A stretch of 59,972 bases of DNA, taken from positions 1 to 59,972 of the forward strand of contig NZ_BBAG01000013.1 of NCBI RefSeq assembly GCF_001311135.1, given 5' to 3'. Below the pieces are notes generated by a model that saw only the letters and a program-made list of their open reading frames with translations, ran no database searches and was not told the DNA's origin. Source of the stretch: Secundilactobacillus paracollinoides DSM 15502 = JCM 11969 (lineage in GTDB: Bacteria; Bacillota; Bacilli; Lactobacillales; Lactobacillaceae). Each line of letters starts with the position of its first letter. The stretch's first letter is position 1. Shown here piece by piece: positions 9,621 to 19,659 of the stretch. Made by a program: the position numbers and the translations under genes.

Positions 9621-9650
9621 TTGCATTCCCTAACACCTGTACGTTACAAT
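9621..9650 (+). promoter_or_regulatory. Promoter of the opuC operon
   Basis: TTGCAT (9621-9626) and TACAAT (9645-9650), 18 bp apart, directly after D2 and 61 bp before the opuCA start. Confidence 0.55.
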
Positions 9651-9710
9651 ATAGTAAGAACACGCATGCTGTGCATGCAAGAATCGACCCTGGTTCAAGA
9701 GAGGATGGAA

Positions 9711-10960
9711 GTGACGACTTTGTTTTTAACAATGGAACATCTAACAAGACCTATAGCGGCGGTAAAGTCGCGGTTGAAGATTTTAATTTGGAAATTGAAA
9801 AGGGAGAGTTTGTTTGTTTTATCGGGACATCTGGTTCCGGGAAAACGACGACGATGCGGATGATCAACCGCATGTTGCAGCAAACTTCTGGCACAATTAA
9901 GATCGATGGCAAAGACATCAGTGAGCTAGACCCCGTTAAGTTGCGGCGAAAGATTGGCTACGTGATTCAAAATATCGGGCTGATGCCGCACATGACGATT
10001 AAGCAAAATATTAATATCGTGCCTAAATTACTGAAATGGCCGCAAGAAAAGATGGACGAACGGGAGAAGGAAATGATCAAGCTGGTTGAACTACCAGAAG
10101 AATTCCTGGACCGCTATCCGTATGAACTTTCCGGTGGGCAGCAGCAACGGATCGGTGTTGTCCGGGCGTTGGCAGCTGACCAGGACTTGATCTTAATGGA
10201 CGAACCGTTTGGTGCCCTTGATCCCATTACACGTGAAGCCCTGCAGAATCTGGTGAAAGACCTTCATGAACGGTTAGGGAAAACGATTATCTTTGTGACC
10301 CATGACATGGACGAAGCCCTGAACCTTGCAACGAAGATCGTTGTTATGGATAGCGGCCAGATCATGCAGGTGGCCACCCCTGATGAAATATTACGGCATC
10401 CTGCCAATGAGTTTGTCGAGAATTTGCTTGGCCATGATCGTTTGATTCAGGCCAAACCAAGTATTACCACCGTTGGCCAAGTTATGCTGACCAACGTGGC
10501 ATCGATCACACCTGACCGGTTACTGAAGGAAGCCTTGAAGATCATGCATGATCGCCGGGTCGATTCCCTGCTGGTCACCGATAGTGGCGGCACGTTGAAG
10601 GGTTATATGGATATTGAAGATATCGACTATAACTTTAAAACGGCAACCAGTGTCGGCGATGTCATGCATACCGATGTCTTCTACGTCTCGTCAGAATCAC
10701 TGATTCGAGACACTGTTGAGCGGATCCTGAAACGAGGCTTCAAAAACGTCCCCGTTGTGGATAAGGACCACCATCTGGTCGGAATCGTGACCCGGGCAGC
10801 ACTGGTGGATATCGTTTATGACGCCCTATGGGGTGACGATGACAAATCCAGCACATCTGACAGTGAAACGACCTCACAGAGTGCCACGGCTAAAAAACTG
10901 GCCAACGATGAACAGACGGGAGCCGTTGACGATAACGGGCAAGGTGGTGACGCCAAATGA
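9711..10960 (+). CDS. opuCA: Osmolyte ABC transporter ATPase OpuCA (one frameshift)
   Basis: ATPase of a glycine betaine / carnitine / choline importer, about 416 aa. Visible are Walker A (GTSGSGKTTT), the Q loop (VIQNIGLMPH), signature LSGGQQQR, Walker B (LILMDEPFGALD) and the switch His (VTHDMDEA). Two CBS domains follow (about residues 255-370), the usual ionic-strength sensor. GTG 9711 lies six bases after AGAGAGG. The frame slips in the T run near 9721-9727: six T rather than five would join MTTLF to NNGTSNKTYSGG. The stop overlaps the opuCB start. Confidence 0.88.
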
Positions 10961-11585
10961 TGCACTTTCTTTCAGTGTATGGGATGCAGCTGCTGTTTAA
11001 GACCTGGCAGCATATCTACATCTCCGCCATTTCGCTTGGTCTTGGGATCCTCGTTGCGGTGCCAATTGGCGTACTGCTGACCAGAACGAAACGCATCGCA
11101 AACATCGTCATTTCGATTGCCAGTATGCTCCAAACAATTCCAGCTTTGGCGTTGTTGGCGTTTATGATTCCCATTTTTGGATCGGGGCACTGCCGGCTAT
11201 CGTGGCGTTGTTCATCTATTCGCTGTTGCCAATTTTAAGAAACACCTACCTCGGCATGGACGGTGTCAGCCCAACTTTGCGGGATGCCGCAAAGGGGATG
11301 GGGATGACCCCCTGGCAATCGATCGTCAAGGTCGAAGTGCCGCTTGCTGCCCCAGTCATCATGTCTGGCATCCGGCTCTCAGCCACCTATGTGATCGCCT
11401 GGGCTGCGTTGGCGTCCTACATTGGTGCTGGCGGCCTTGGGGATTTCATTTTCAATGGGTTGAACCTGTACCGGACCGACCTCATTCTTGGCGGGTCCAT
11501 CCCAGTTATCCTACTGGCGCTCATCATCGACTGGCTGTTAGGCAAACTTGAAGTCGCCGTCACACCAAAAACGGCACACGCATAA
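10957..11585 (+). CDS. opuCB: Osmolyte ABC permease OpuCB (one frameshift)
   Basis: Inner-membrane permease of about 209 aa with the EAA-type loop [20 protein letters not shown]. About five or six membrane helices are seen ([47 protein letters not shown]; further pairs to the end). A lost G near 11177 (TTGGATC for TTGGGATC) splits the frame after PIFG. The start ATG overlaps the opuCA stop, and the next gene begins 13 bp after its stop. It forms the channel with OpuCD. Confidence 0.87.
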
Positions 11586-11598
11586 GGAGGCGCTGATC

Positions 11599-12530
11599 AT
11601 GAAACGAGTTAAACGTTGGCTGATCGTGCTGCTTGTGTCCGTGCTTGGTGCGACCACACTGAGCGGCTGTGGGTTTCCCGGCCTTTCTAGTTCATCTAAG
11701 GACACAGTCAGAATCGCGTCGCAAAACACCACTGAACAGCAGATCATGGCCTACATGCTGCAGGATATGATCGAGCATTATTCAAACCTGCACACCACGA
11801 TCATTAACAACCTGGGATCAGGGACCGTTAGCTTTAACGCCCTGAAAAACAACCAGGCGGATATTTCAGCAATTCGGTATGTCGGGACCGACCTCACGAC
11901 CATTATGGCAAAAAGGCCGACCGGAACGCTGCCCGTGCCACACGAACTGTGGTCAAGGGGTTCAATAAGGATTATCACATGACCTATTTCCCAACATACG
12001 GGTTCGCGGACACCTATCAATTTATGGTGACCCAAAAAACGGCCAGAAAATACCATCTGAACGACGTGAGCGATATGAAAAAAATTGCGCCTAAGATGTC
12101 TGTTGGGATCGATCAGATCTGGCTTAACCGAAAAGGTGACGGCTATGACGGCTTCCAGAAGACGTACGGGTACAGCTTCGGCGCCGTTCACCCGATGCAG
12201 ATCGGGCTGGTATACGACGCTGTTGCGGCCGGAAAGATGGATGCCGTTTTAGGGTATTCAACGGACGGTCGAATTAACAGTTATCATTTGAAACTTCTGA
12301 CCGATAACAAACACTTCTTCCCGCCATACACGGCGAGTGCGGTGGCCACCAACGCCATTTTAAAGAAGCATCCAAAATTAAAGCCGATCATTGCTAAACT
12401 AAATGTCAAAATTAGTCTAAAGACCATGCAGGAACTGAACTATCAAGTCGATAATAACTTGAAGGAACCGGAAGTCGTGGCCAAACAATTCTTGGAAGAA
12501 CACCATTACTTCGAAGGGGGGAACAACTAA
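11599..12530 (+). CDS. opuCC: Osmolyte-binding lipoprotein OpuCC (one frameshift)
   Basis: Extracellular substrate-binding protein of about 310 aa. The signal ends in a lipobox (TTLSGC), so the mature protein is anchored by Cys. RIASQNTTEQQIMAYML and INNLGSGTV are typical of OpuCC/OpuAC type II fold proteins. The frame slips in an A run near 11911: six A would restore MAKKADRNAARATRTVVKGF. It is translationally coupled to opuCD (ATG overlap at 12530). Confidence 0.87.
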
Positions 12531-13179
12531 TGCAAAACATGAATCTCTGGCAACAGCTGATCTACTACTATCAGCATAACGGCTCATACGTGTTAGCCCA
12601 GTTCTCCCGTCATTTTTTGATTTCAATTTACGGCGTGCTGCTGGCCGCAATCGTCGGAATTCCCATCGGGATCTTCATCGCGCACCATGGCCGGCTGAGC
12701 GGCCTCGTCATCAGTATTGCGAACGTCATTCAAACGATTCCATCACTGGCGATGTTGTCGATCATCATGATCGGCCTAGGCCTTGGCGTCAACACCGTGA
12801 TCGTTACGGTGTTCCTGTATGCGTTGCTGCCGATTATCAAAAACACGGATACCGGGATGCGCAGCGTTGACAACAGCGTGCTTGATTCCGGGAAGGGCAT
12901 GGGCATGACGCGGATGCAGTTACTGCGGATGGTTGAACTGCCGCTGTCGCTGTCCGTCATCATGCCGGCCTGCGAAACGCTTTAGTGCTTGCCATCGGGA
13001 TCACCGCTATCGGGACCTTCGTTGGTGCTGGTGGCCTCGGGGACATTATTATTCGTGGAACCAACGCCACCAACGGGAGTGCCATTATCCTCGCCGGCGC
13101 CTTGCCAACTGCTTTAATGGCGATCATCGTCGATCTGGTTTTGGCTTGGGTGGAGAAGAAGGCGGATCCTACAACGTAA
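12530..13179 (+). CDS. opuCD: Osmolyte ABC permease OpuCD (one frameshift)
   Basis: Second permease, about 216 aa, paralogous to OpuCB (matching GMGMTRMQLLRMVELPL loop and IQTIPSLAMLSIIMIGLGLG helix). A lost G at about 12964 (ATGCC for ATGGCC) splits the frame. Mended, the sequence reads VIMAGLRNALVLAIGI. Last gene of the operon in the standard opuCABCD order. Repeat A2 begins 17 bp after its stop with no other terminator between. Confidence 0.87.
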
Positions 13180-13195
13180 TATTGTGGTTGTTGTT

Positions 13196-13480
13196 CGTTG
13201 CATTCCGTCCTTTGGCACTCCGTTGAAGTGGCTCGCGATGAAGCTAATTCGATTTCTGCTGCGCAGCTCTCGAATGGATCTTCATCGTCTCGCATATCAG
13301 TAACCGACCAAAGAACGGTCGCTAACTGATATCGACACCACAACTCCGTGCCAAAGGACTCCATTCCACTGACATGATGCTTCCTTGTTAGTTACGTTAA
13401 GTATCGCAACACAGTCAAAGCTGGTTCGAGGAGAATTCGCCCTCGACTGCGAGCATGCCATAATCAGCGAAGCTATCTGT
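13196..13480 (+). repeat. A-family foldback repeat, copy A2
   Basis: A2 is 13196-13370, followed by the usual spacer motif (about 13410-13455) without a B part. Its terminal stem differs from the family norm in both arms at once: CCTTTGGCAC (left) and GTGCCAAAGG (right) instead of AATTTGGCAC and GTGCCAAATT. P3 is ATCAGTAACCGACC / GGTCGCTAACTGAT. Confidence 0.85.
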
Positions 13481-13502
13481 TTTGGTATAAAAAATAAAAT
13501 CT

Positions 13503-13553
13503 TAAAAGTCTGTCGGCTGACATTGTAATTGATGTTACCTGACAGGCTTTTTT
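13503..13553 (+). terminator. Terminator-like hairpin
   Basis: AAAGTCTGTCGG and CCTGACAGGCTTT pair over a long loop, then six T. It follows the A2 spacer and may end the opuC transcript. Confidence 0.6.
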
Positions 13554-14077
13554 GTTTGCCACAAGTTTTTGTGCATTGGCCCAGTTCAGCATTACAATTT
13601 TGAGTGCACACAAAAATCCGCACGCTCTGCTGTTTTCAGCAGAAAAAACATTTTGATGCTCAATAATTTGTATCAAATTTAATGGCATTTCTTATTTTAT
13701 TGGGGATTTCAGTATTGCTTGAAACCGTGTTAAATAAGGATTGACAAGCATTCTTAGTGTGTTAAAGTAATGGAAATTACAGGGCGAAGTGCTTCTGCTT
13801 TGTAGTTTAGAAATGGCGGTTGCTTGTCGAAACTGGAGGGACGCTTATTGCAATTACTAGGGTCATTGCGACCAGTCGAATGGGGCAAAACATTCGGAGA
13901 CTGTCATTTTAATCTCAACATAACGATTACTAGAGTCATAATTAATCAACCATCGCAGTACGGATCGGGCAATCCTTGTCTGGCGAGTGATGGGATTACA
14001 TAGCTTAAATTTCATGACTGTCAGAGATGCTCGAAACCGTTTTGGCGATGACCAATACGATAAGAGGATGTGATTAG
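13554..14077. other. Non-coding stretch with unexplained leader
   Basis: Apart from the promoter at 13741 I find no gene. The part 13775-14077 is likely 5' leader RNA of the following gene. AAGAGGATG just before 14078 is its ribosome site. Confidence 0.4.
13741..13768 (+). promoter_or_regulatory. Promoter before the threonine dehydratase gene
   Basis: TTGACA (13741-13746) and TAAAGT (13763-13768), 16 bp apart. A 5' leader of about 300 bases follows. I see no T-box core (TGGTA/ACCRCG), convincing terminator or open frame in it. Confidence 0.5.
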
Positions 14078-15335
14078 ATGACAACAAATACTGCAGTTTT
14101 AACTGACGACGCCGTGTTGCATGCATACGAGGTGTTGAAACCTATCGTTACGCATACGCCGTTGCAATTCAGTGCGTACCTGTCTCAAAAATATGGGTGT
14201 CACGTTTATTTAAAACGTGAGGACCTCCAAGCCGTGCGGTCATTTAAGATTCGTGGCGCGTACTACGCCATTTCGCAAGTACCGGAGGATGTTCGCAAAC
14301 ACGGCGTTGTCTGCGCCAGTGCCGGTAACCATGCCCAGGGTGTTGCGTGGACTAGTGCGAAAATGGGGATTCCGGCCACGATTTTTATGCCAGTGACCAC
14401 CCCACGCCAAAAGGTGGATCAAGTGAAATTCTTTGGCGGCGATAACGTGACCATTGAGCTGACGGGTGACACATTCGATGAAGCTAATTCAGCGGCGTTA
14501 GCTTCTGTGACGAACACGACCAAACGTTCATTGCGCCGTTTGATGATTTAAACACTATGGCTGGGCAGGGAAGCTTGGCGGTAGAAGTGTTCAATGACGC
14601 TGCTGAAAGCGGGACAGCAATTGACTTTCTTTTCGCTGCGATTGGCGGTGGCGGCTTGATGAGCGGTATCAGTACTCACGCTAAGGCGGTGAGTCCCAAA
14701 ACGACTGTTGTCGGTGTGGAGCCGGCTGGAGCGGCGTCGATGGCAAAGGCGTTTGCGGTCGGTCATCCGCAAGCACTGAAAACCGTGGACAAATTTGTCG
14801 ACGGTGCAGCTGTTCAAATGGTCGGTCAACTCACCTATGCAACGTGTCAGGACAACGTGGATCGTTTGATTGAAGTGCCGGAAGGACTGGTCAGCACAAC
14901 GATTCTTGATGTTTATACCAAGATGGCGTTGGTCGCGGAACCCGCTGGTGCGTTAAGCATCGCAGCGTTAAGGAACGTCTGGTAGGGAAGACCGTCGTGT
15001 GTGTTATCTCAGGTGGGAATAATGATATTAACCGAATGCAGGAAATTGAGGAAAAATCGCTGATCTACCAAGGGCTACAGCACTACTTCGTGGTTAACTT
15101 TGCGCAACGGGCCGGGGCACTGCGAGAATTTGTGAACGTAGTCTTGAACACGGATGACGATATTACAAAATTTGAGTACACAAAGAAGGTCAATAGTGCT
15201 GAAGGACCAGTACTTGTTGGCGTCCGGCCTGGGCAGGCACGGAATCTCAATCAGTTACTGAAGCGACTTGCCGAATTTGACCCAAACTATATCAACCTTC
15301 AGGAAAATCAGATGCTGTATCGGATGCTGGTATAG
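14078..15335 (+). CDS. ilvA: Threonine dehydratase (two frameshifts)
   Basis: PLP enzyme turning threonine into 2-oxobutyrate, first step to isoleucine; about 419 aa. The PLP Lys lies in [10 protein letters not shown], and [11 protein letters not shown] and IGGGGLMSG are the substrate and phosphate loops. The C-terminus ([17 protein letters not shown] to the end) is one ACT-like domain, as in the short Firmicute form. Losses near 14505 (T run) and 14969 (AA for AAA) split the frame; mended joins read [13 protein letters not shown] and [11 protein letters not shown]. No ilvBCD is in view. 2-Oxobutyrate may also serve amino-acid catabolism here. Confidence 0.87.
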
Positions 15336-15410
15336 AAAGGCGGCTGCCATAATTTAGTCTGGACTGACGTCATGCCAAAAATATGAAGTTGTTGGATTAA
15401 AGATAAATAG

Positions 15411-15457
15411 AGCTGTTGGTTAACGTTGTGATATCAATGTTGCCAGACAGCTTTTTT
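15411..15457 (+). terminator. Terminator after the threonine dehydratase gene
   Basis: AGCTGTTGGTTAACGTTG pairs with CAATGTTGCCAGACAGCT, followed by six T. Confidence 0.75.
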
Positions 15458-15469
15458 GATTTTAAGGCT

Positions 15470-15683
15470 AGTGTCAGCGTAGTGGGGCTGGTCGGCATTT
15501 CCGGAGCGACACTTTTACATTGCGGAAACGTGTTCCGCAGGCCAAGTCCCTACTGTGTAAGACAACTTTGCCAGAAATTAAAGACTGGAATTTCCGACAA
15601 AGTCGCCTTACACTCCGGGAGTTACCCGGCCTGCGCCACACTCTAACTACAGCCTGCATGGCCGACCAGCGGAACGAAGCGAA
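15470..15683. repeat. Chimeric foldback: B arms around a D core
   Basis: The outer arms are B-type: GTCAGCGTAGTGG with GCTGGTCGGCAT on the left (15471-15498) and ATGGCCGACCAGC with GGAACGAAGCG on the right. Inside, 15517-15646 is a D element: CGCAGGCC / GGCCTGCG, then GTGTAAG and CTTACAC arms around a hairpin CCAGAAATT / AATTTCCG. A D element therefore sits where the B interior should be. Confidence 0.7.
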
Positions 15684-15713
15684 ATTTAATCACAATAAAA
15701 ATCATAAAAGCGC

Positions 15714-15742
15714 TTGACAGAACCGCCATCAACGACTATATT
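15714..15742 (+). promoter_or_regulatory. Promoter of the T-box / sulfhydrylase transcript
   Basis: TTGACA (15714-15719) and TATATT (15737-15742) with a 17-bp spacer, just after the chimeric repeat. Confidence 0.75.
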
Positions 15743-15769
15743 AAATAGCAATTAGATTATGAAATTCGG

Positions 15770-16030
15770 ATGGGAATAGTAACCGACAACGGTGTTATGA
15801 AGCGACCTGTATTTGGTGAAAGGCAGGGAACACACGCGTTGGTGAATGAACCCAAATTGAAGACCTGCTGTTCACGCAACGGGTTCGCAAGGATGCGTTA
15901 CGATCCCAGACATCAGTAGGTGTCGTTGAGGCAGTTTGTGCAAATGAGCTGCGAACAAGGGTGGTAACACGAAGCGTTCGTCCCTGTATTGGCTATAGGC
16001 CGGTATGGGGGACGAACGCTTTTTTCGTTT
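15770..16030 (+). promoter_or_regulatory. T-box riboswitch, probably methionine-specific
   Basis: The T-box core AAGGGTGGTAACACG is at 15957-15971, followed by a strong terminator whose arms AGCGTTCGTCCC and GGGGACGAACGCT (15972-16020) precede six T. Stem I is upstream (about 15805-15866). In its 3' side an ATG at 15845 is a candidate specifier for tRNA-Met, which fits the downstream gene; another codon cannot be excluded by eye. Low charging of the tRNA would allow read-through into the sulfhydrylase gene. Confidence 0.85.
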
Positions 16031-16087
16031 TTCCCAATCTAATGCTCATTATTGTGAATAAGGATATTAAAAAAGGAGCGTTTATCT

Positions 16088-17370
16088 ATGACAGACACAA
16101 GCAAGTTACATTTTGAAACAAAGCAGGTTCACGCAGGACAGGTTGTTGACGAGACGGGTGCCCGCGCCGTGCCGATTTACCAAACAACGTCGTACGTCTT
16201 CAAGGACGCCGCACAAGCAGCTGGTCGTTTTGGCTTGACTGAACCAGGCAACATTTATACCCGGTTGACCAACCCAACCACTGATGTATTGGAAAAACGT
16301 GTGGCCGAACTTGAAAACGGGACTGCTGGGGTTGCCCTCGCAACCGGTGCCGCTGCCATCACTGCCGCAATTGAAAACATTGCCAATGTGGGTGACAACA
16401 TTGTGTCTTCCAGCACGCTATACGGCGGGACTTACGACCTATTTAGCGTGACGCTTCCAAAGTTAGGGATTACGACAACGTTCGTTGATCCTGATGACCC
16501 GCAAAACTTCGCGGACGCCATCGACGACAAGACCAAGGCACTCTACATCGAAACGATTGGGAATCCTGGCATCAACTTGATCGATATCGAAGCCGTCGCA
16601 AAGATTGCCCATGATAACGGCATTATCCTTATTGCGGATAACACATTTGGCAGTCCCTACTTGATTCAGCCACTGGACTTCGGTGTTGATGTGGTCGTTC
16701 ACTCAGCAACTAAGTTTATCGGCGGCCACGGGACTTCAATGGGTGGCGTCATCGTTGAAAATGGGAAGTTTGACTATGCGAAGAGCGGCAAGTATCCAGA
16801 CTTCACCGCACCAGATGACACCTACAACGGTATCGTTTGGAACGACGTTAACCCAGCGGCCTTTACCACCAAGGTTCGGGCACAAAGCTACGTGATACCG
16901 GTGCTGCCATCAGCCCATTCAACTCATTCTTACTGATTCAAGGGCTAGAATCCTTATCACTGCGGGTTGAACGGCACGTGTCAAACGCCCAAAAGATCGC
17001 CAAATTCTTGAACGATCATCCAAAGGTCGCTTGGGTCAACTATCCTGGTTTGCCAGGCAACAAGTATAATGAGTTAGCCAAGAAGTACTTCCCAAAGGGG
17101 ACCGGTTCGATCTTCACCATCGGCTTAAAGGGTGGCGAAAAAGCAGGCAAGGACTTAATTGAAAAACTCAACTTGTTCTCACTGTTAGCAAACGTCGGCG
17201 ATGCAAAATCACTGATCATTCACCCAGTATCAACAACGCACGCCCAGTTGAACGAAGCACAATTGAAAGAGACCGGGATTACGCCTGATTTGATTCGGTT
17301 GTCGATTGGGATTGAAAACGTGGACGATTTGATTGCTGATTTGAGCCAAGCATTAGATTCAATTGATTAG
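16088..17370 (+). CDS. metY: O-acetylhomoserine sulfhydrylase (one frameshift)
   Basis: PLP enzyme of the Cys/Met metabolism family, about 427 aa, the length of O-acetylhomoserine aminocarboxypropyltransferases and longer than MetB/MetC. It makes homocysteine from O-acetylhomoserine and sulfide. The PLP Lys is in [21 protein letters not shown] and [13 protein letters not shown] are family motifs. A lost A near 16885 (CAAAG for CAAAAG) splits the frame; mended it reads [15 protein letters not shown]. Controlled by the T-box upstream. Repeat A3 starts 36 bp after the stop. Confidence 0.88.
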
Positions 17371-17405
17371 AGTGTGTAGCAAGGCGTTGCAATGTTGCGG
17401 GTAGT

Positions 17406-17727
17406 CCGTTGCATTCCGCAATTTGGCACTCCGCTGTGGTGGCTCGCGATGAAGCTAACTCGATTCCGCTGCGCGGCTCTCGAGTGGATCTTCATCGTCT
17501 CGCATGTCACTAAATGGCCAAAGGACGGCCATTTAGTGACATCGACACCACTGCTCCGTGCCAAATTGCTGCATTCCACTAAGGTTGAGCTTACTTTTAT
17601 CACTAGTTAAGCATTGCAATGGCGTTAAAACTGGTTTGCGGAGAATTCGGCCTCAACTGCTAGTCAGTCCATTGACAGCAAAGCTTCTCACAATGTGTTA
17701 GTCACTGGTAACGGTGGAACGAAGCGA
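17406..17727 (+). repeat. A-family foldback repeat, copy A3, with B remnant
   Basis: A3 is 17406-17580. P3 is perfect here: GTCACTAAATGGCC / GGCCATTTAGTGAC. P2 has the apical pair CCGC / GCGG where most copies have CTGC / GCAG. The spacer motif (17625-17660) follows, and GTGGAACGAAGCGA (17714-17727) is what remains of a B right end. Confidence 0.8.
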
Positions 17728-18007
17728 CATAACAACGCTATTTGAATCACTAAATAATGACTACACAGTTGTAAAATAAAAAAGTAACACCGCGTTATTT
17801 CGACAAAATGGTTCCCAAATTCCCTGTCACCCCAACTCGACAGAGGATGCAGAAACTGAAACAACAAGTATTAGGACAAGCACCACCAACAAGTTAACGG
17901 CACGCGCCATACTACCGTCATTAAACACACACAACCACCATCAACTAACGAAGTGCAAATTTCTCAAGGACAAAACTTCTCATAAAACGATGTTAACGTG
18001 GCATGGC
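17728..18007. other. Non-coding stretch, nothing recognised
   Basis: No gene is supported. A 29-codon frame from 17808 has no ribosome site and no recognisable product. The segment about 17830-17990 is rich in CA and AC and reads like decayed sequence. Confidence 0.4.
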
Positions 18008-18009
18008 GT

Positions 18010-18046
18010 AAAAAAGACATTCGATCTTTTGGTCGGATGTCTTTTT
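18010..18046. terminator. Bidirectional terminator
   Basis: AAAAAGACAT and ATGTCTTTTT pair around a short loop; serves the minus-strand gene at 18068. Confidence 0.8.
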
Positions 18047-18067
18047 AATATGAAATTTGGAGTTATT

Positions 18068-18520
18068 TTACCCAATCCAGGCGTATGGATAATTATAAAC
18101 AGCTTTGCGACTATTGTAGGTGGAATACTTGCCCTTAATGGAATACTTGATACCTACTTTGTTTTTTGAATACCAATGAAGGTAAGCTATCTGATGTTTC
18201 TTTGTAATTGAATCATTGTATAGTATTTTATACGTATAGCCGCCCAAATAATGGTTATACCGCACATGGTTGTAGTATGTGTCAGTATATGTTCCACCTG
18301 CTGCAAACCCATTCCTTGTTCCCTGAAAAAGATAGGCACATTCGTAAACTTTATTCCCAGTTTTCTGGTAGCTTGCATGACGTTTCCATTTACCTACAAA
18401 AGACTTGGGCATTCCTTTATGCCATTCAGAGGCATGTACTGTTGATGGTAAAGACACACTTGTTACCGCTAATCCTAGGCTGATTGCGATAATTGCTATA
18501 TTTGATTTGCATTTCTTCAC
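18068..18520 (-). CDS. Secreted protein of unknown function
   Basis: Exported protein of 150 aa with a clear signal peptide (KCKSNIAIIAISLGLAVTSV, then a cleavage region near VHAS). The mature part begins EWHKGMPKSFVGKWK and is rich in Tyr and Lys (about 20 Tyr), a composition common among lactobacillus surface proteins. I do not recognise a domain. It stands alone with its own terminator. Confidence 0.7.
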   Translation of the reverse strand: MKKCKSNIAIIAISLGLAVTSVSLPSTVHASEWHKGMPKSFVGKWKRHASYQKTGNKVYECAYLFQGTRNGFAAGGTYTDTYYNHVRYNHYLGGYTYKILYNDSITKKHQIAYLHWYSKNKVGIKYSIKGKYSTYNSRKAVYNYPYAWIG

Positions 18521-18657
18521 TCCTTTAATAATTACAGTATAACAATTAATTTATATTACATAAAGCTTTCTCGAACGATTTTAAAACACGGTTATAATTA
18601 CTTAGCTAATAAGAATAATGGGTTGACAGTTAGTCTGGGATGTAGTTTGGAGACATT

Positions 18658-18700
18658 TCTATTTAGAAAAACATCTAAATAGTGTATACTCTATTTAGAT
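18658..18700 (+). promoter_or_regulatory. Operator repeats over the sdpR promoter
   Basis: Three copies of the half-site CTATTTAGA or its complement occur (18658-18667, 18673-18682, 18691-18700), the last two as a dyad around TATACT (18685-18690), a good -10 box. The layout fits autorepression by the ArsR-type protein encoded next. Confidence 0.65.
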
Positions 18701-18730
18701 AGAATTCAAAATAGAAAGCTGGTGGTCGTG

Positions 18731-19008
18731 ATGGCCATGAGTCAAACATTAAAGGCAATTGCCGACCGGTGCGCAGACAGATTCTCGAATTACTGCGAGA
18801 AAAATCTTACGCTGCGGGGGACATCGCTAGTAAGTTTGACCTTTCGCAGGCAACCGTTTCATATCACTTGAAGCTCCTAAAGAAGGCCGACTTGATCCGG
18901 GAGCGTAAGGAGAAAAATTACATCTACTATGAGTTGAACGCGACGGTCTTTGAGGAAGTACTGACTTGGATCTACAGTCTTGGAATAGGGGGCAACAACG
19001 ATGACTAA
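18731..19008 (+). CDS. ArsR/SdpR-family repressor (one frameshift)
   Basis: Winged-helix repressor of about 92 aa. DIASKFDLSQATVSYHLKLL is the recognition region, and NYIYYELNATVFEEVLTW the C-terminal dimer helix typical of SdpR-like proteins. ATG 18731 opens the frame MAMSQTLKAIAD. A lost C near 18766 (GACCGG for GACCCGG) shifts it; mended it reads IADPVRRQILELL. It overlaps the SdpI-like gene by 8 bp. Probably an autorepressor released when the membrane partner sequesters it. Confidence 0.83.
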
Positions 19009-19614
19009 AACGCAGAAAATCATTGGCTGGACAAGTGCGGTAATCCTTTTACCCATTCTTTACGGCATTTATTACTATCACCAACTGCCAACCACGATGG
19101 CGATTCACTTTAATTTCCAAAATCAAGCGGATGGTTGGGCAGGTCGGAACTTGGTCGTGTTTGGCATTCCCTTAATGATGCTGGTGCTGCAGTGGTTTGC
19201 GGTCATTTTGACGCGACTTAACGCGACACATAAGGGACGTCCCCACGGTTGGAACGCATTCTCTATGGCATTGTGCCAACATTGAATCTGATTCTCTATG
19301 TTATTACGATTCAGTTCAACCTGGGCAACGCAGTAGACATCCGGCGAATCGTGATGCTGGTGATCGGGCTTGTGTTCATCGCTGTTGGAAACTACCTGCC
19401 AACGGCGCCGGTGAATAGTAAAATTGGGTTCCATGCCCGAGCAAAACTAGAGGAACAGGATTGGTTACGGGTTACTCGGCGACTGGCTTATATTTTAGTG
19501 GTTGGCGGACTGCTTTGCATCGGCAGCGTTTTTCTGGCCCCACTTGCTTCGTTGATTGCGATTGGTTTCGTGATTATTGGGGTGATCGTCGTCAGACTTG
19601 TATCTTTGCGGTGA
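19001..19614 (+). CDS. SdpI-family membrane protein (one frameshift)
   Basis: Membrane protein of about 204 aa with six hydrophobic segments. The N-terminus (LPTTMAIHFNFQNQADGW) is the DUF1648 signature found in SdpI, the B. subtilis immunity/signal protein against the SdpC toxin; the rest is the SdpI domain. A lost C in CCCC near 19241 splits the frame after HKGRP. No sdpC-like toxin gene is nearby, so immunity to one is only inferred. Adjacent sdpR-type genes are the norm. Confidence 0.82.
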
Positions 19615-19659
19615 GCTTAGTAGACTTAAGTTACAAACGTAACGAAAAGAGGTCTTTTC

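Noticed and set aside
11778-12191. Long antisense frame in opuCC
   Set aside because: It has no start signal and no recognisable product; it follows from the codon bias of opuCC.
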